Below are positions 47,150-60,266 of a DNA stretch of 64,000 nucleotides, piece after piece. The number at the start of each line of letters is the position of its first letter. Position 1 is the stretch's first letter. The stretch is from Antilocapra americana (taxonomy: Eukaryota > Chordata > Mammalia > Artiodactyla > Antilocapridae): assembly GCA_007570785.1 (NCBI GenBank), contig ML660774.1, positions 8,633,969 through 8,697,968 of the forward strand, given 5' to 3'. The translations under genes were made by a program, and so were the position numbers. A model generated the notes under the pieces. That model worked only from the letters and a program-made list of their open reading frames with translations, was not told the DNA's origin and did no database searches.

Positions 47150-48134
47150 ATTCTAAAATGAAACTCTGGTACACATGTTGGAATGATTTGGCTCCAAGTG
47201 TGAGGAAGGGAAAGTAAATAAGTTTCTTAACTTTCTTCTCCACTCTGTTTCAGGCAGCTTCATCAGATGACTTTAAAATTCCCATAGTTGATTGGATACC
47301 CAGACAGACTTTTTTTTTCCTTTTAGTACAATTAGGTTAAATAATTTAGAAACCCACGCTCAACTTATAACCAATACCTTTGAACAGTTACTTACACAGT
47401 TTAATGTCTTTGGCAAATTACTTGTGCTTTTAGTTTCATTTCCTCAGACATTTTTCCTTCCTTTTTGTTAATTTCGATTTACTTCGTTTAGTTTGCATCA
47501 CCTCATTTAACTGAGTTCACATGATGTTCTGAGTAATAACTTACTGTTGTAATTGTCATCCGGGAATAATCCTGTTTGGGATGGAGAGTTACAAAAGTTC
47601 TTACCAGAGAAGATACAATACTTGACCAAGTCTGCATTATTCATGAGTAAAGCAAATTTGCAAATGTAAAGAGTTGGAAAGAGAGAAAACCAAGAATTTG
47701 GTCTAAGGATTTTTCTCTAGAACGAGGAAGACAGATGGTCTGGAAGATTTTTGGTGTCAGATCTGAACTCTAATCAGTCAAGGAGAGAGATTTGCAGGAC
47801 TAGGTGGTCAAAATGGCATCCTAGGAATTCTCAGTCTTGCATTTTTGAACAGGAGAGCCTAAGAGACAGTTCAAAGCAATTCTCACCCTCAAGCATTTTT
47901 ATGCAAAATAAGGAAATTTAGAGGAAAATTGGAAACAGCCAGTTTTGGAGAATTATACACAATGAACTAACTGTGATGTGATCTTTATTTGTGTTAATAT
48001 TATTCAGTGTTTTGGAGAATTTGATTAGTTTGATTAAAACCAGGATTCTTTCTTTTCCCAGATGATTAGGTACTATTGATGTACATTCCCTCAATACTCC
48101 ATTATGCTAATCACATTTACAATTCCTCTATTGT
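47150..48134. other. Single-copy AT-rich stretch
   Basis: Nothing assigned over about 1 kb. Confidence 0.4.
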
Positions 48135-48265
48135 CTGCCTTCCCCATTAGTTTTTGAGCTTCAGTGGGCAGGAACTGGGTCTAATTTTTTCCTCTGTGTT
48201 CCTGTCACCTAGCAAATATATGCTTGACACACAGCAAATCCTTCATTATTTCTCAACTGATTGGC
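48135..48265 (+). mobile_element. L2 LINE 3' end, degenerate
   Basis: Reads gtttttgagcttcagtggg, gcaggaactgggtctaattt, tgttcctgtcacctagcaaa, ttgacacacagcaaatcctt, the sense L2 3'-end pattern. Confidence 0.75.
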
Positions 48266-48721
48266 AAATGGAAGAAAATTGATTATATTTAGAAAATTTA
48301 ATCCTGAAGATAGCCACTGAGAGTAAAAAGGTAAAAGTTCTTGTTAGCTCAGCCTCATTTCTTGACTCCTTAGGGCTCTTGCTAGTTTTGACTCAGTTCC
48401 AAGATTCTATGTCTGGTTTGTGATTGTTCATTGCAAATCCTTGAAGAGGACTAATCCTTGCCTTCAGTAGACTTTCCATAAATATTTATTGTTTGGATAT
48501 TGTTCATTGTTGACTGATCTGGGGGTCTTGGCTACAATATTTTAAGTAGAGCTTCATATGAATTTAATTGACTGTGGAGTCTAGACTTATCTTCAGCAGA
48601 TGTTAAGCCTAGAATTGGCTATAACATATATGCATAAATATTTTAGCACATTAGATATAGTTCTAATATGTCTCTATATTAAATAATACATATAATAGAG
48701 CGGACCTCTCTCCTATGGCCG
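48266..48721. other. Single-copy AT-rich stretch
   Basis: Nothing assigned. Confidence 0.4.
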
Positions 48722-48845
48722 CTGTGTTGTCGTTCAGTGGCTCAGGTGTGTCTGACTCTTTGAGACCCCATGGACTGTAGCCTGCCAGGACCCTCTGTCT
48801 GTGGGATTCGCCAGACAAGAATTCTGGAGTAGGTTGCCACTGGCT
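48722..48845 (-). mobile_element. Bov-tA/BovA SINE, partial
   Basis: Reverse tail and core only: ctcaggtgtgtctgactctt, ccatggactgtagcctgcca, gattcgccagacaagaattc. The tRNA-like head is missing. Confidence 0.9.
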
Positions 48846-49202
48846 GCTCTAGGATAACTCAGTCTTTAACAGCAGAAATATGAAGGTTGGGCAATATATG
48901 TTTCTTGGGCAACAGGGATTATAACCTTTGTATAATTCCTATAAAGTCCAACTGAGTGATAGTTATCACTGATAACAGTGAAATATTTTAAAGTATTATA
49001 TAACAATATTTATAATCCTTCGATAGTTTCCATTATCCTTATGCTACAACTTAGTCTTCTTAACTTGGCTTTTCATGACTCTCACTATGCTTCAGATTAC
49101 TCCTTGCACACTATACTTCCACTAGTCTAAGTTTCTGATTGTGCCATTATTGGGGAACTATCTGTAGAATCCTTTTGAGAAAGACTCTAGAGGTTATTGT
49201 GA
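48846..49202. other. Single-copy AT-rich stretch
   Basis: Nothing assigned. Confidence 0.4.
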
Positions 49203-49346
49203 TTGTGCTTATGTGCTCGGTTGTGTCTCACTCTTGTGACCCCATGGACTGTATGTAGCCTGCCAGGCTCCTCTGTCCATGGGATTCTCCAGGCAATGAT
49301 ACTGAAGGGGATTGCCATTTCCTCCTCCAGGGGAATCTTCCTGATC
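49203..49346 (-). mobile_element. Bov-tA/BovA SINE, partial
   Basis: Reverse tail and core: cggttgtgtctcactcttgt, gtagcctgccaggctcctct, ctcctccaggggaatcttcc. It stops before the tRNA-like head. Confidence 0.92.
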
Positions 49347-49564
49347 AACCATCTACAACCTTGTGGTAGTCCTTGTTGAATAAATTTCAATGTGAGCCCT
49401 TTAGAGAACAGTCGAAGAGATGTTCTATTAGAATAAAGATTCAATGCCGCAAAGAGAAGAGATGAAGACCCAAAATATCTAAAGATTCCTGTGAAGCAAT
49501 TTATATCTAACTAGAATTGGAATAAGTGTCAAGTATAAAGAAAAAAATGAAACTGTGCTTAATA

Positions 49565-49588
49565 TGTTTTTATGTATATATATATATA
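49565..49588. repeat. (TA)n microsatellite
   Basis: A short alternating TA tract. Confidence 0.9.
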
Positions 49589-51569
49589 TGATATGAGATG
49601 TTGCTCAGTATGCGAAATATATTTGAAGTGCTTTAAGTAGTTTTCATTGTCAAATTATATTGTAGGGTAGGAAAAAAGACACCAAAACTTCATTTTCATT
49701 TACAAATTGAAAGGAAAAATGAGAAAATAAATAATTCTAAAGTTTCAAATTGTTTTGAAATGGATAACTACTTTGAGAAAAACTTTTAAGTTGATTTAAA
49801 AGGGATATTATTCCCTCTACTTTTCCTGACATATGTAAAAAGGCTAGAGCGTAAAAAAAAAATCTTGAAGTGACATGGAGAGCTTTTTCTGGTCTGTCAG
49901 TTAGATAAACACAAAGAATTCTGAGAATTAAAAAGTTGATTATATTTAATATCATTTATAAAGGAAGTTTTTCTCTTAAGTTCTTTGGTAAGTTGCTATT
50001 TAGGTCATAAAAGTTGTTTAATATCAGAAAGCATAACCCTTAACTTTCAAGACTTCTGCTTAAACTTAGATATGCAAAATATTCTTCCTTGCAGATATTA
50101 TAATATTTTCTCTATATAATTAGGAAACAATTTGGAATATCATTTTTATAATTTAGTATTCATCAGTTTAATTTTCCATAGAATTTACTTGTAGAATCAT
50201 GAGTGTTTCTCATCATTTGATTTCATAGTCATTCTCCTGTATGCCTTACCTGTGAAACTGCTTTAAAATGTAATCCACATCACAAATGTTACAAATCCTG
50301 TTATAGCAGTTTGCTCAAGATTCTGCACACATTTTTTCCAGCATGCAATGAAGCAAAGATAACTGAAATACTATACAGTGGGTGGATTTGGCATGAAAAT
50401 CAACCCAAAGACCTGTTTGGGTATAGCCAGGCTTCAGACTGGGTCGAATAGACCCTCACAATATTTCAACAGAGTAAAGAGAAATTCCATATAGACAGTT
50501 TTCCCCTCTCCACATATAGTAAATGTTTAATGTGAATCTCTGGAATGATGGTATTGGCAGTATATAGTATCAAATAGTCTAGTGGGGATTAATTGTTCCT
50601 AAATACGATATGAAGAAATTTCCTTAGAGCTTCTTCTGTTTTCTAAAGATAGCTGTAATACATGCTGTGCTTGATTACAAGGATGCAAAATGACTTTGCC
50701 ATATTCTGCTTCTTAGGCACTCAAAATTTAACCATAATAGAGTCCATTAACTAGAAAGTGATTGTGTATGAACTGGACACAATAAATGTTGCCACCTATT
50801 CTAATCAGAGATTAGTAGAATGTGAAGTGACCACTGAAGTAATTTGATTGACTTCTTTACTTAATAAAGTATTTGAGATATTAAATAGCCTTGCACAATA
50901 ACTCCTAATGGCAGCATCTCCATCACCTCTGTGTATTCCCTCTAGATTCCCTGTTTCTCATCCTCTCTCTTTCCATCCCGTGCCTTGATTTGCACCATTT
51001 GAAATCGGTTCTCCATAAACACATCTGAGATTGAGAGGAAAACACAAAAAATCAGGAGCTCCTTGAGATTTTGAAGGAGTTTTTTGAGTTATTTTGAAAG
51101 TTTGACTGAGATAAAGCTGTGACTAAACTTGCGTTTTTGTTAACTCTGTGGTTCAGTTCTTGTTGGAGTGTCCCTTACCTAGAAAGTCAATATGTAGACC
51201 ACATTGAGAATCCTAGAAGAATGTCACTGAATGTTTACCTGTCTCAGTGGTTCTAAAATTGTGATCCTTTGAGGGTTGTTTGAGGGTAGCTTTCAGGAGA
51301 TCTGTGAGTCAAAATAGTTTTCATGGTAATATTAAAACATTGCTTGCCTTTTCCACTACTTATGTTAATTCTAATTATGCAAAAACAATAGTGAGTAAAA
51401 CTGCTGTCACCTTAGCAGAGATCAAGGTCATGACATAAGTATATGGTGGTATTTATTGTATTCTTCATTGCCATACACCCACATGAAACACACACACACG
51501 TTTCAGTAAAGAATATTCTTGGTGAAGCAGTAAAAATTAATTCTGTCAATCTCAATCTCTTTTCAATAT
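49589..51569. other. Repeat-poor AT-rich stretch of about 2 kb
   Basis: No repeat family recognised. Open frames under 75 codons. Confidence 0.4.
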
Positions 51570-53050
51570 GTGAAATCAAGTGGACCTTAGGAAGCACTAC
51601 TATGAACAAAGCTAGTGGAGGTGATGGAATTCCAGCTGAGTTATTTCAAATCCTAAAAGATGATGCTGTGAAAATGATGCATTCAATATGCCAGCAAATT
51701 TGGAAAACTCAGCAGTGGCCACAGGACTGAAAATAGTTTTCATTCCAAACCAAAAGAAAGGCAATGACAAAGAATGTTCAAACAACTGCACAGTTGCACA
51801 CATCTCACAAACTAGCAAGGTAATACTCAAAATTCTCCAAGCCAGGCTTCAGCAGTACCTGAACTGTGAAATTCCAGATGTTCAAGCTGGATTTAGAAAA
51901 GGCAGAGGAACCAGAGATCAAATCACCAACATCCACTGGATCATAGAAAAAGCAAGAGAATTCTAGTAAAACATCTACTTCTGTTTTATTGATTTTGCCA
52001 GAGCCTTTGACTGTGTAGATCACAACAAACTGTGGAAAATTCTTAAAGAGTTGGAACTACCAGACCACCTTAACTGCCTCCTGAGGAATCTGTATGCAGG
52101 TCAAGAAGCAACAGTTAGAACTGGATATGAAACAACAAACTGGTTCCAAATTGGGAAAGGAGTATGTCAAGGCTGTGAATTGTCACCCTGCTTACTTAAC
52201 TTATATGCAGAGTATATCATGAGATACGCTGGGCTGGAAGAAGCACAAACTGGAATCAAGATTGCCAGGAGAAATATCAATAACTTCATATATGCAGATA
52301 ATACCACCCATATGGCAGAAAGTGAAGAGGATCTAAAGAGCCTCTTGATGAAAGTGAAAGAGGAGAGTGAAAAGGTGGCTTAAAACTCGATATTCAAAAA
52401 ACAAAGATCATGGCATCCAGTCCCATCACTTCATGGCAAATAGATGGGGAAACAATGAAAACAGTGACAGACTTCATTTTCTTGGGCTCCAAAATCACTG
52501 CAGATGGTGCAGCCATGAAATTTGAAGACGCTTGCTCCTTGGAAGAAAAGCTTTGATCAACTTAGCATATTAAAAAGCAGAGACATTACTTTGCCAACAA
52601 AAGTCCATCCAGTCAAAGCTTTGGTTTTTCCAGTAGTAATGTATGGATGTGAGAGTTGGACTATAAGGAAAGCTGAGCACCAAAGAATTGATGCTTTGAA
52701 CTGTGGTATTGGAGAAGACTCTTGAGAGTCCCTTGGACTGCAAGGAGGTCCAACCAGTTCATCCTAAAGGAAATCAGTCCTGAATTGGAAGGACTGATGC
52801 TGAAGTCGAAACTCCCAATACTTTGCCCACCTGATGCAAAGACTGACTTATTGGATAAGACCCTGATGCTGGGAAAGATTGAAAGTGGGAGGAGAAGGGG
52901 ACAACAGAGGATGAGATGGCTGGATGGCTTCACCAACTCAATGGACATGAGTTTAGCAAACTCCGGGAGTTGGTGATATACAGGGAAGCCTGGCATGCTG
53001 CAGTCCATGTGGTCACAAAGAGTCGGACATGAATGATGACTGAATTGAAT
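51570..53050 (+). mobile_element. BovB LINE, 1.5 kb, reverse-transcriptase pseudogene
   Basis: Plus-strand BovB from the KWTLGSTTMNKASGGDGIPAE-type region (about 51578) through IWKTQQWPQD, ILQARLQQYLNCEIPDVQAG, FRKGRGTRDQITNIHWII, LWKILKELELPDHLNCLLRN, GVCQGCELSPCLLNLYAEYI and GCESWTIRKAEHQRIDAL, ending in the 3' tail near 53050. Frameshifts and stops separate these blocks, with one stop after the KAREF segment near 51964. The catalytic box reads YADN instead of YADD (52291-52302). The endonuclease part is missing. No target-site duplication was found. Confidence 0.96.
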
Positions 53051-54842
53051 AGGAAGAAGTGAAAAATATACATAAAGCTTTTCTGCTGCTTATTGAATTT
53101 TAACAGTTGTCCTGGGGAAAAGTCCTCAAGCAGTTGTTTGAATTTCAGGATGAACTAGCCACTTTCTTCAGGAACACTATTTACTTGAGAGCCTAAGAGA
53201 CAGGTAAACTATGGCTATTCAAACTTGAGTATTGGGTAGATTTTTATTTTTTAATAAATGATTGAATTCTCATCTTGAGGAAAAGGACTAATAATGTTTG
53301 TTGCCAGTGAAAATTAGAATTGGGAAAATCTTGTCTGCTCCCATGAACTTAGCTGCTTCCTGATACTCAAAGACTTTTCTGATAAGATCAGTAGTATTTA
53401 ACATATTCAATATAATTTTTAAAATATTGAATAGTGGAATGTGGTACTATTTGGCAGATCTCCAGTAAATCAGCATTTTCCACATGGCAATGCCTGACAT
53501 TACAAAATCATACTTAGGCTAAAAAAATCCATTTAAGTTTAAGATAGAGCAAGAGATTTTAATATAGCAGAACACAGAGCTTTCATTGCTATGGTTTCAG
53601 ATTCCATTTTGCATCTATCATTTAAAAACTACAAATTATCAGATTTTGGCCTAGTAGTAAAGAAGACTATCCACAACTATCTGAAAATGTTATTAAAATA
53701 CTCTTCCTTTTCCTCACACATATCTGTGTGAGAATGATTTTGTTGATATACTTTAACCAAAACAATTTTTTTGCTTTTCTATTAAGTCAGACACAAAAGA
53801 GATTTGCAAAGTGCAAAACGATATTACTCTTTTCACTCTGTTTTCTAAATATATATCATATATCTTAACATGTAATAAGTTGTTATGGTTAGATTTACAT
53901 AACAATACATATTTAAAATTTTCTCAGCATTAATTTCTAACACAGAAAACATAGGTATACCTAATCCATAGCAACAAAAGCTTTCCTGGTCCTCAATACT
54001 TTTTAATAATTAAAGGAGAGGTTTAATAATCAAACTTTGAGTCTACAAAGTTTAAAAACTATTGTTGTTTTCCAAGTACTTCTGGAAAAAATTCCAGAAC
54101 TAAGTAGAGGGAAAAAACCTCAGTCTGATATTCCATAATGTTTTCAAATCTAAGGTAAGAGCAAAGTAATTCTGCAGCTTTTTCATTTGTTTCATGAAAT
54201 TTTATAAGTAATTTGTCATAAAATAAAAATTGCATACCTTCCTGTTTAGTTCCAAAAGATTCTTATATTTATCTTTGAAAGATAATATATAATTGCATAG
54301 ATTCTAATGAGAAAGATGTTATAATCAATGGACAAATCAAATTGTCCTTAAAGTTTCTCATTGAATGTTCTATGTCTGTAATTTTTCTTTTATAAATGCG
54401 AAATGCATGCTGTATTACCACACAACACTTTGCATTCCAGGCTGTGGAATTATTATTTGTGGAATTATTTCCAGTCCCCATCTTTTTATTTAAGATACAG
54501 CACTGGAGAAAATGTCAAAAAGGCAATGGCTTCCATTTGCACAATTTTATGGGGCCATTGTTAGCGCTGAGGACATTCACACCTTTAAAAAACCATTGTA
54601 CTTATGGGTAGTTTAGGAAATAACTGCCTTAGTGATCTTTCTATTCTGGTTTAAATAAAAATTAATACTTTGAAGTATTATGATACAGTTAATTTTCAAA
54701 GAATAAAGCATTAAGAAAAATCAGTTAAATAATAAGCTTTTGCCTTTGACCCTGAATGGCTCATGCTGAGTGTTATGTGTTCATCATGAAAATCACAGAC
54801 TTTTCATTTCTTTGAGCGTTTGTGGGAATATTGGTCGCATTC
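53051..54842. other. Repeat-poor AT-rich stretch
   Basis: About 1.8 kb with no repeat recognised and open frames near 70 codons. Confidence 0.4.
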
Positions 54843-54870
54843 ATATATATATATATATATTTTTTTTTCT
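54843..54870. repeat. (TA)n microsatellite followed by T run
   Basis: About nine TA units followed by T-rich sequence. A 180-codon open frame starts just upstream and runs through it. Confidence 0.9.
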
Positions 54871-56517
54871 TTAACTCATTCTAAAATAGTGATAGGTCTA
54901 ACTGCATGTTTTCTATTTTGTCTAAAGGAATGTTCAGACTCTTTGAAAAGGAAGCAGTTCTTGTTGTTTTTTCTTTTTCTCTATCAAAAATCTTTTGTCT
55001 TCACTGTTTTCTATCCCCAAATCTGGGAGCAAAATTACCTTTTGATTTTCTGGTTCATGAATGTTTTTACATATGAACTCTCTCTCCTTTATAGTGAAAG
55101 ACAAATTGGCAATAGACCTTTTGACTTAAATGTTTCTCTCTCGTTCTCTGTCCCTACTATCTCTCCTGGCCCAAGTTCACACCTCTCCTCTAGCATCTAC
55201 TCCTGTGATTGTGTACTGTTGTTGCAAGTAAGAACTCTCGGTGTCTGGTCTTTTGCCAAATATTCTCACAAGATGTGGAACTGGCCCATACATTCCTTTG
55301 ATTCTATTCTTAAAGAAGTTCATCTTCAACTTCTCTGGTGTACTATGGATTACACATTGTAAGGGTTTGGGGGTAATGGATAAAGCATGGGTTTGTTCTA
55401 ATATACTCAGTGAGAAGTGAATGGTGGTTGCATTTTTTTCCCTGTAGAAATTACAAGACATTTCTCAGTCATGTTTTTCAGTGAATTTGAGAAGTGAACT
55501 CCGTAAATACAAATGAAGTCATGGTCTATTTCATTACTTTGAAATGTCTTTAAACACAGATTTGCAGCTTAAAATGTTGACGGTGAAATATTTGCCCCCT
55601 TAATCTCTAAGTAGCATGTATTTCTAGCACTTTGCTAGTTCACAATTCAGAAATGGTATAAAAGTAGATTACAGACCATTACATTTTCTGTATTAATTTA
55701 AATGTACATCGATGATACAAGTTTTACCTATAATAGGTCAGGCTCCTAACTGTGGTTTGTATAGCAACATGTAGATTATAGGTGTTGGCCAGGGTTAGAA
55801 TGAGATTTCTAAGAAGAGAAACACTTTTATAAATCAAACAGTATGTCTTAATGGGGGAATTGTTGTACATTATGCTGTATTAGAAATAATGCATGTTTCA
55901 TACTGATGATTAGCTTAGAAAGTTTGGGAAAGAGACTGCCTTTAGCATATTTTATATTATTTTGTCTTTTATCATCTTTAGTAAACAAAAGAATCTCTAC
56001 TATGTAAAGATTAGTTAATTTTAAAGTCAAAGCATGGCCATCTTTTCTAGTTGATGTTTTTAAGAAAATCCGTGTTCTTCCAGTAGCGTGTGGGTATAAG
56101 ATATTGTTTCTTTCAAAATTTCTTCCTGTTTCCCCTCCTGCGGAACCCCAATTTGTTGTAGTTGCTGCTTCTCCAGGAGTCGGAGACACATGATGGATGG
56201 TTGCTCAGCTTCTTATAAATGCACTGTGTAGCCGTGCCTTTTCCTACTTGACTTTCATTGCTGGTGTTGATGGATGATATGTTACTTACCAGACATTGAA
56301 GGGCTACTAGTTATAATATTCAAGGTAAAACACTTGAAGCAATATGCAATGTGGAGAGTTCCTTCTACTGGGACAAGTTAATGTTCTATCAAAAATGGGA
56401 AAGATCGGTGCATGCTGGGCATGACTCATGTTTTACAGCCAAGATCTACTTGTGGGGTAATTTTCATACCCTTCTGATGAGTAAGTAAATAGATTTTCAT
56501 CTTTTAATTGCCCTCAG
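54871..56517. other. Repeat-poor stretch
   Basis: No repeat recognised. The open frame 54820-55362 crosses the left part. It is rich in F, L, S and Y because of T-rich DNA and shows no domain. Confidence 0.4.
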
Positions 56518-56553
56518 TTTTTTTTTTTGTTTGTTTGTTTGTTTTTTTTTTTA
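56518..56553. repeat. T/GTTT-rich low-complexity tract
   Basis: A T run, four GTTT-like units and another T run. Confidence 0.9.
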
Positions 56554-56796
56554 GGATTGGGATTTGGGCTGATGGGCTTTTAGCAGTCTACTTGCTAAAA
56601 ATACCCATAGAAAACCTGTATTTAGGAACCAGATTACTCCTTTCCTTTTTCTGTTCTCGAAGTATCTTTGCAAGTCAATATCTACCTAGTGTTTGTATAG
56701 GGGCAAATGTAAATTGGGGGTTTACACTGCACAGACAGAGGTTGAATCTTATTTCATTTATGTTCCCCAGGTTACTTAATATAATATTGGTTACAT

Positions 56797-57014
56797 AGTG
56801 AGAACTCCGCTTCCCTTGTGGTTCAGCCTGTAAAAGAATCCGCCTACCATGAGGGAGACCTGGGTTCCATCCCTGGGTTGGGAAGATCCCCTGCAGAAGG
56901 GAAAGACTACCCACTCCAGTATTCTGGCCCGGAGAATTCCAGGGACTGTGAGGTCTATGGGGTTGCAAAGAGTTGGACATGACTGAGTGACTTTCACTTC
57001 ACTTCAGTGAGAAC
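56797..57014 (+). mobile_element. Bov-tA SINE with short target-site duplication
   Basis: Full-length plus Bov-tA: ccgcttcccttgtggttcag, ggttccatccctgggttggg, and the tail gttggacatgactgagtgac. Perfect agtgagaac at 56797-56805 and 57006-57014. Confidence 0.95.
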
Positions 57015-58791
57015 ACAACATCTACAACAAACTTTGTGGCTAAGTTTGTGATAATGAGTGAGCTAAATTCTAATTTATCAGTCTCATTTATCTTTCTCTT
57101 TTGAGAAAATGAGAAAAGGCATTAAACATTGGGTTAAAAATATGACTTTCAGATGCTGGATTTAGCTTTATAAGTTGTCTGTCTGTCTTTGGTTATTCCT
57201 CAGTTATATCATAGATGGCAGGGAAATGATTGTGAATCAAAAACAGGGAAAAATAGAAAATACGTGTATGTAGGTTGAAGTAATAGACTATCTTTTGATG
57301 GGATAAATGTTGCAAATAATAGTTCCATTAAGCTCTAGTTTGCTAATCTAGTACTTTGAATTTTTTTACAGTTTTTTTTCAGGTCATATTTTAATTTTAT
57401 GTTTCTTACAATAACAAATCAATTGAGCCTTTAAAATATCAAAACTTTTTGGGTAATACAGAATTCTAAGCAGTAAAATGGTAGGCTTTTGAAAGCACAG
57501 TAGTGCAAATAAACAAGAATTTCCATAAGATTGACATAAATGAGTTAAATATTTAACTTCTGGGGAGAAGACCCTTTTCTGTGCAGGCTGGAAGGGGCAT
57601 CTGCTGGTGTTTCTAAGTGGATAAAACTGAATGGAATGCATAGTCAATGTGCTATTTAACAAGCAGGTAGAGATTTAGAAGTTGGAAAAATACTGAGACA
57701 ATATAACATAAATTTATCATCAGTTTCATGAAATAAAATTGAAGAAAGTAATTTCATTCTGTTTTATGGAAATCCTATGATAACATAATGAACTATACAG
57801 CGTTAAATCAGCATTTTGGAAATAAATCATCAAGTAGGTAGTTATAGGTTCAAAGAATGACTAAAGACTGTGGAACTTTCTTATGGTATGTAGGAATTTA
57901 TAACAAGTTCTAACAGCGTTGTTAACTGATTAAAAATACCTAATAAGGCTGCAGGATTCATTAATGGGTACTTTTAAAGAAAAATTGGCAATAAAACAAT
58001 AGCATTTGTTTAACAGAAAAAAAATTCCCCTGCATTCCTTCTTTTGAAAGGAAACAGCCTCATTATGGGTGTTCTCATAGTTTTATGTTGAAACAAGGCA
58101 CCTTTTCAAGAATTGTCAAGTTTAGTGTTTCAAAGACATGTTGAAGAACTAAGACAGTGGGTGTGTAAATAAACATGCTGATTGCATCAAAACTATTTCT
58201 AGTTTTGCTTAGTGATTTCAGAACTTCTGAAAGGATATTACTTTAAAGATTGAATATCTAAGTCAATAGTTTTCCTGTAGTAATACTGTATGTAACAAAT
58301 GACCTTAAAAATTTCCTTTGTCTAAGTAAGAATGCTGCTCAGTTCAGGACATTATATCAATCCCTATTCTTTACTTTTCTGAACAGAAGTGCAAAAACAT
58401 TTCAAAGAATTTTCCAGTGATGTATAAGATTCTAATTTAAATTCAGTTGTTTTCAAAGTGGAAGAAACTGAGGTGATTTTTAAAACATTAACTCTGTTTC
58501 CAGCACGATGTAAGTGACCTGCAGAGAAATAAAAGGTACTTTTTCTTTCACTTGAATAGCTTGTACTTTAGTTGGTAAAATTAGATTAGTGTACAAAATC
58601 ATTAGAGAAATGGTCTTGTTACCAATCGTAAGAGTAAGTTTTCAGTCACTGAATATGTATGAGATCATTTTCATAAATGCCTTTTATCAGGTTGAGGAAA
58701 CTTCCTTCTGTTCCCTGTTTTTGTTTTTTGAGTGTTACTACTGCATCACTTTAGGCAATCGTGTGATTATTAGCCTCCCACCCCCACATTG
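57015..58791. other. AT-rich stretch, nothing assigned
   Basis: No repeat recognised over about 1.8 kb. Open frames under 115 codons lack domains, and the longest overlaps the L1 relic to the right. Confidence 0.4.
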
Positions 58792-58926
58792 TATTAGTGT
58801 GATGCATTACATTCATTTCTTTTTGTATGTTGAACCACCCTTGCATTCACAGGATAAATTCCAGGTAATCATGACTTATAATCTTATTGTTAGGCTGCTG
58901 GGTTCTCTTTTAGACTCATCATTTTT
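58792..58926 (-). mobile_element. Old L1 ORF2 fragment
   Basis: The plus strand reads ttgtatgttgaaccaccctt, gcattcacaggataaattcc, gtaatcatgacttataatct. This is the reverse of a well-conserved L1 ORF2 segment. Confidence 0.8.
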
Positions 58927-58980
58927 CTGAGATGTCAAGGTAATATTATATATATGTAATATATACATATCTCTATGAAT

Positions 58981-59014
58981 ATGTAATAGTTGGTTATATG
59001 TAATAGTTGGTTAT
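58981..59014. repeat. 17-bp tandem duplication
   Basis: atgtaatagttggttat occurs twice in a row, 58981-58997 and 58998-59014, without mismatch. Confidence 0.95.
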
Positions 59015-59639
59015 TCAGATATAGAATTATCTAGATACTAACTAGGTTTGCAAATATGAAGCCATGATTTGTATGTCACATAGAAATCTCCTAGATATCA
59101 ATACTGACATCACGATCATCATAAATTTTAGTTCCAGAAAGTGTAGGTCAGATAATGTATTTGGAAAGATACATGGAGTGTAATGTCTTTCAAGTTTTTG
59201 AATAATGATGAATAGCCAAGAGAATAATAGAGTTGAATGTCAATTTGTTTTTGAGTGAGCAGAAATGAGATTAATGTTTAGGTGGTTCCCGTAAGCACTA
59301 AAGAGATGGATGCCCATAGAACAATCTTCAAAGGCAGGAAATTGATAATTTCACTACCTCTTGAAATAAGTATACCTTACAAAAAGCGTTATTTGCCTGC
59401 TTGAAACTTCAGAAATGTAAACACTCTGAATTGGTATAATGTTTGGGTTATTGGTAGACTTTTCGGAGAAAAAAATGTATAGATAGATTCTGGGTGAATC
59501 ATTACAGTTTTTCTCAAGATAAAAAGTGTGTTTTGGAAGGATTGACTCTTAATGTTTTACATGGCTTTCTATTATTAGAGCAGCTCTAGAAGTCTTCTGA
59601 GCATTCATCTCAAGGTATACCTAGTAGTAACATATGTCA

Positions 59640-59745
59640 ACCCCCCAGACTTTAAGCTGCTTATAGGCTAAGTTCACATATTATTTTGAATGCATGGCAC
59701 ATAGACAGCAAGTGTTCAAAGAATACTTATTGAATGTATAATCTG
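59640..59745 (+). mobile_element. L2 LINE 3' end, degenerate
   Basis: Reads cagactttaagctgcttata, ttgaatgcatggcacatag, agtgttcaaagaatactta, ttgaatg, the sense L2 3' end. Confidence 0.75.
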
Positions 59746-60171
59746 AGTTTTCCTAGGTTTTTTGTTGTTGTTGCTGTTGCTTGTTCCTTTTTTTTTTTTT
59801 GCAAATGAGTGTATTCTTTCAAATAAACTTTTCTTTTTCTGAGAAAAAAAAAGCAGCATGAGCTGGGAAGAATGCTGTCTTCTAACTCTGAAAGTTTAGG
59901 GTCATGCTACAAACCATGACCATTTGATCTGCAATCTTAATTTTCCTAGGCTAAAGTTTTTTTTTTTTTAATTAAGGAGTTGGTCTAATGTGTCTCTGAA
60001 GTCTCTTCTAGGTCTGAAATGTTATGACATGGGTTCAAGACTAGATTTGTGGATAACGTAATATAACAACTTATATTAAATCTTCTAAGAAGTTAGCCAT
60101 GGAGTGGTATTATTATAGCACATGAATTTTTTTCTTTACCTGAATTGCTATAAACGTAGTTGGAATTAATC

Positions 60172-60172
<1 letters not shown>

Positions 60173-60246
<74 letters not shown>

Positions 60247-60266
60247 GCGCGCGCATGCGCGCGCGC
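60173..60266. repeat. (CA)n microsatellite joined to a CG-rich alternating tract
   Basis: A long CA tract (60173-60244, with one AA break near 60229-60230) runs directly into atgcgcgcgcatgcgcgcgc (60245-60266). From about 60230 to the end purines and pyrimidines alternate without a break. Such DNA is the classic Z-forming type. Confidence 0.97.

Noticed and set aside
54820..55362. 180-codon plus-strand open frame, the longest outside recognised repeats
   Set aside because: It begins beside a TA microsatellite and reads IYIYIF from it. The rest is F/L/S/Y-rich from T-rich DNA. No domain, no clear splice signals in register, no evidence of conservation.
60173..60266. Regular repeat that could be taken for a CRISPR-like array
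   Set aside because: It is a dinucleotide microsatellite with no spacers, and the genome is mammalian.
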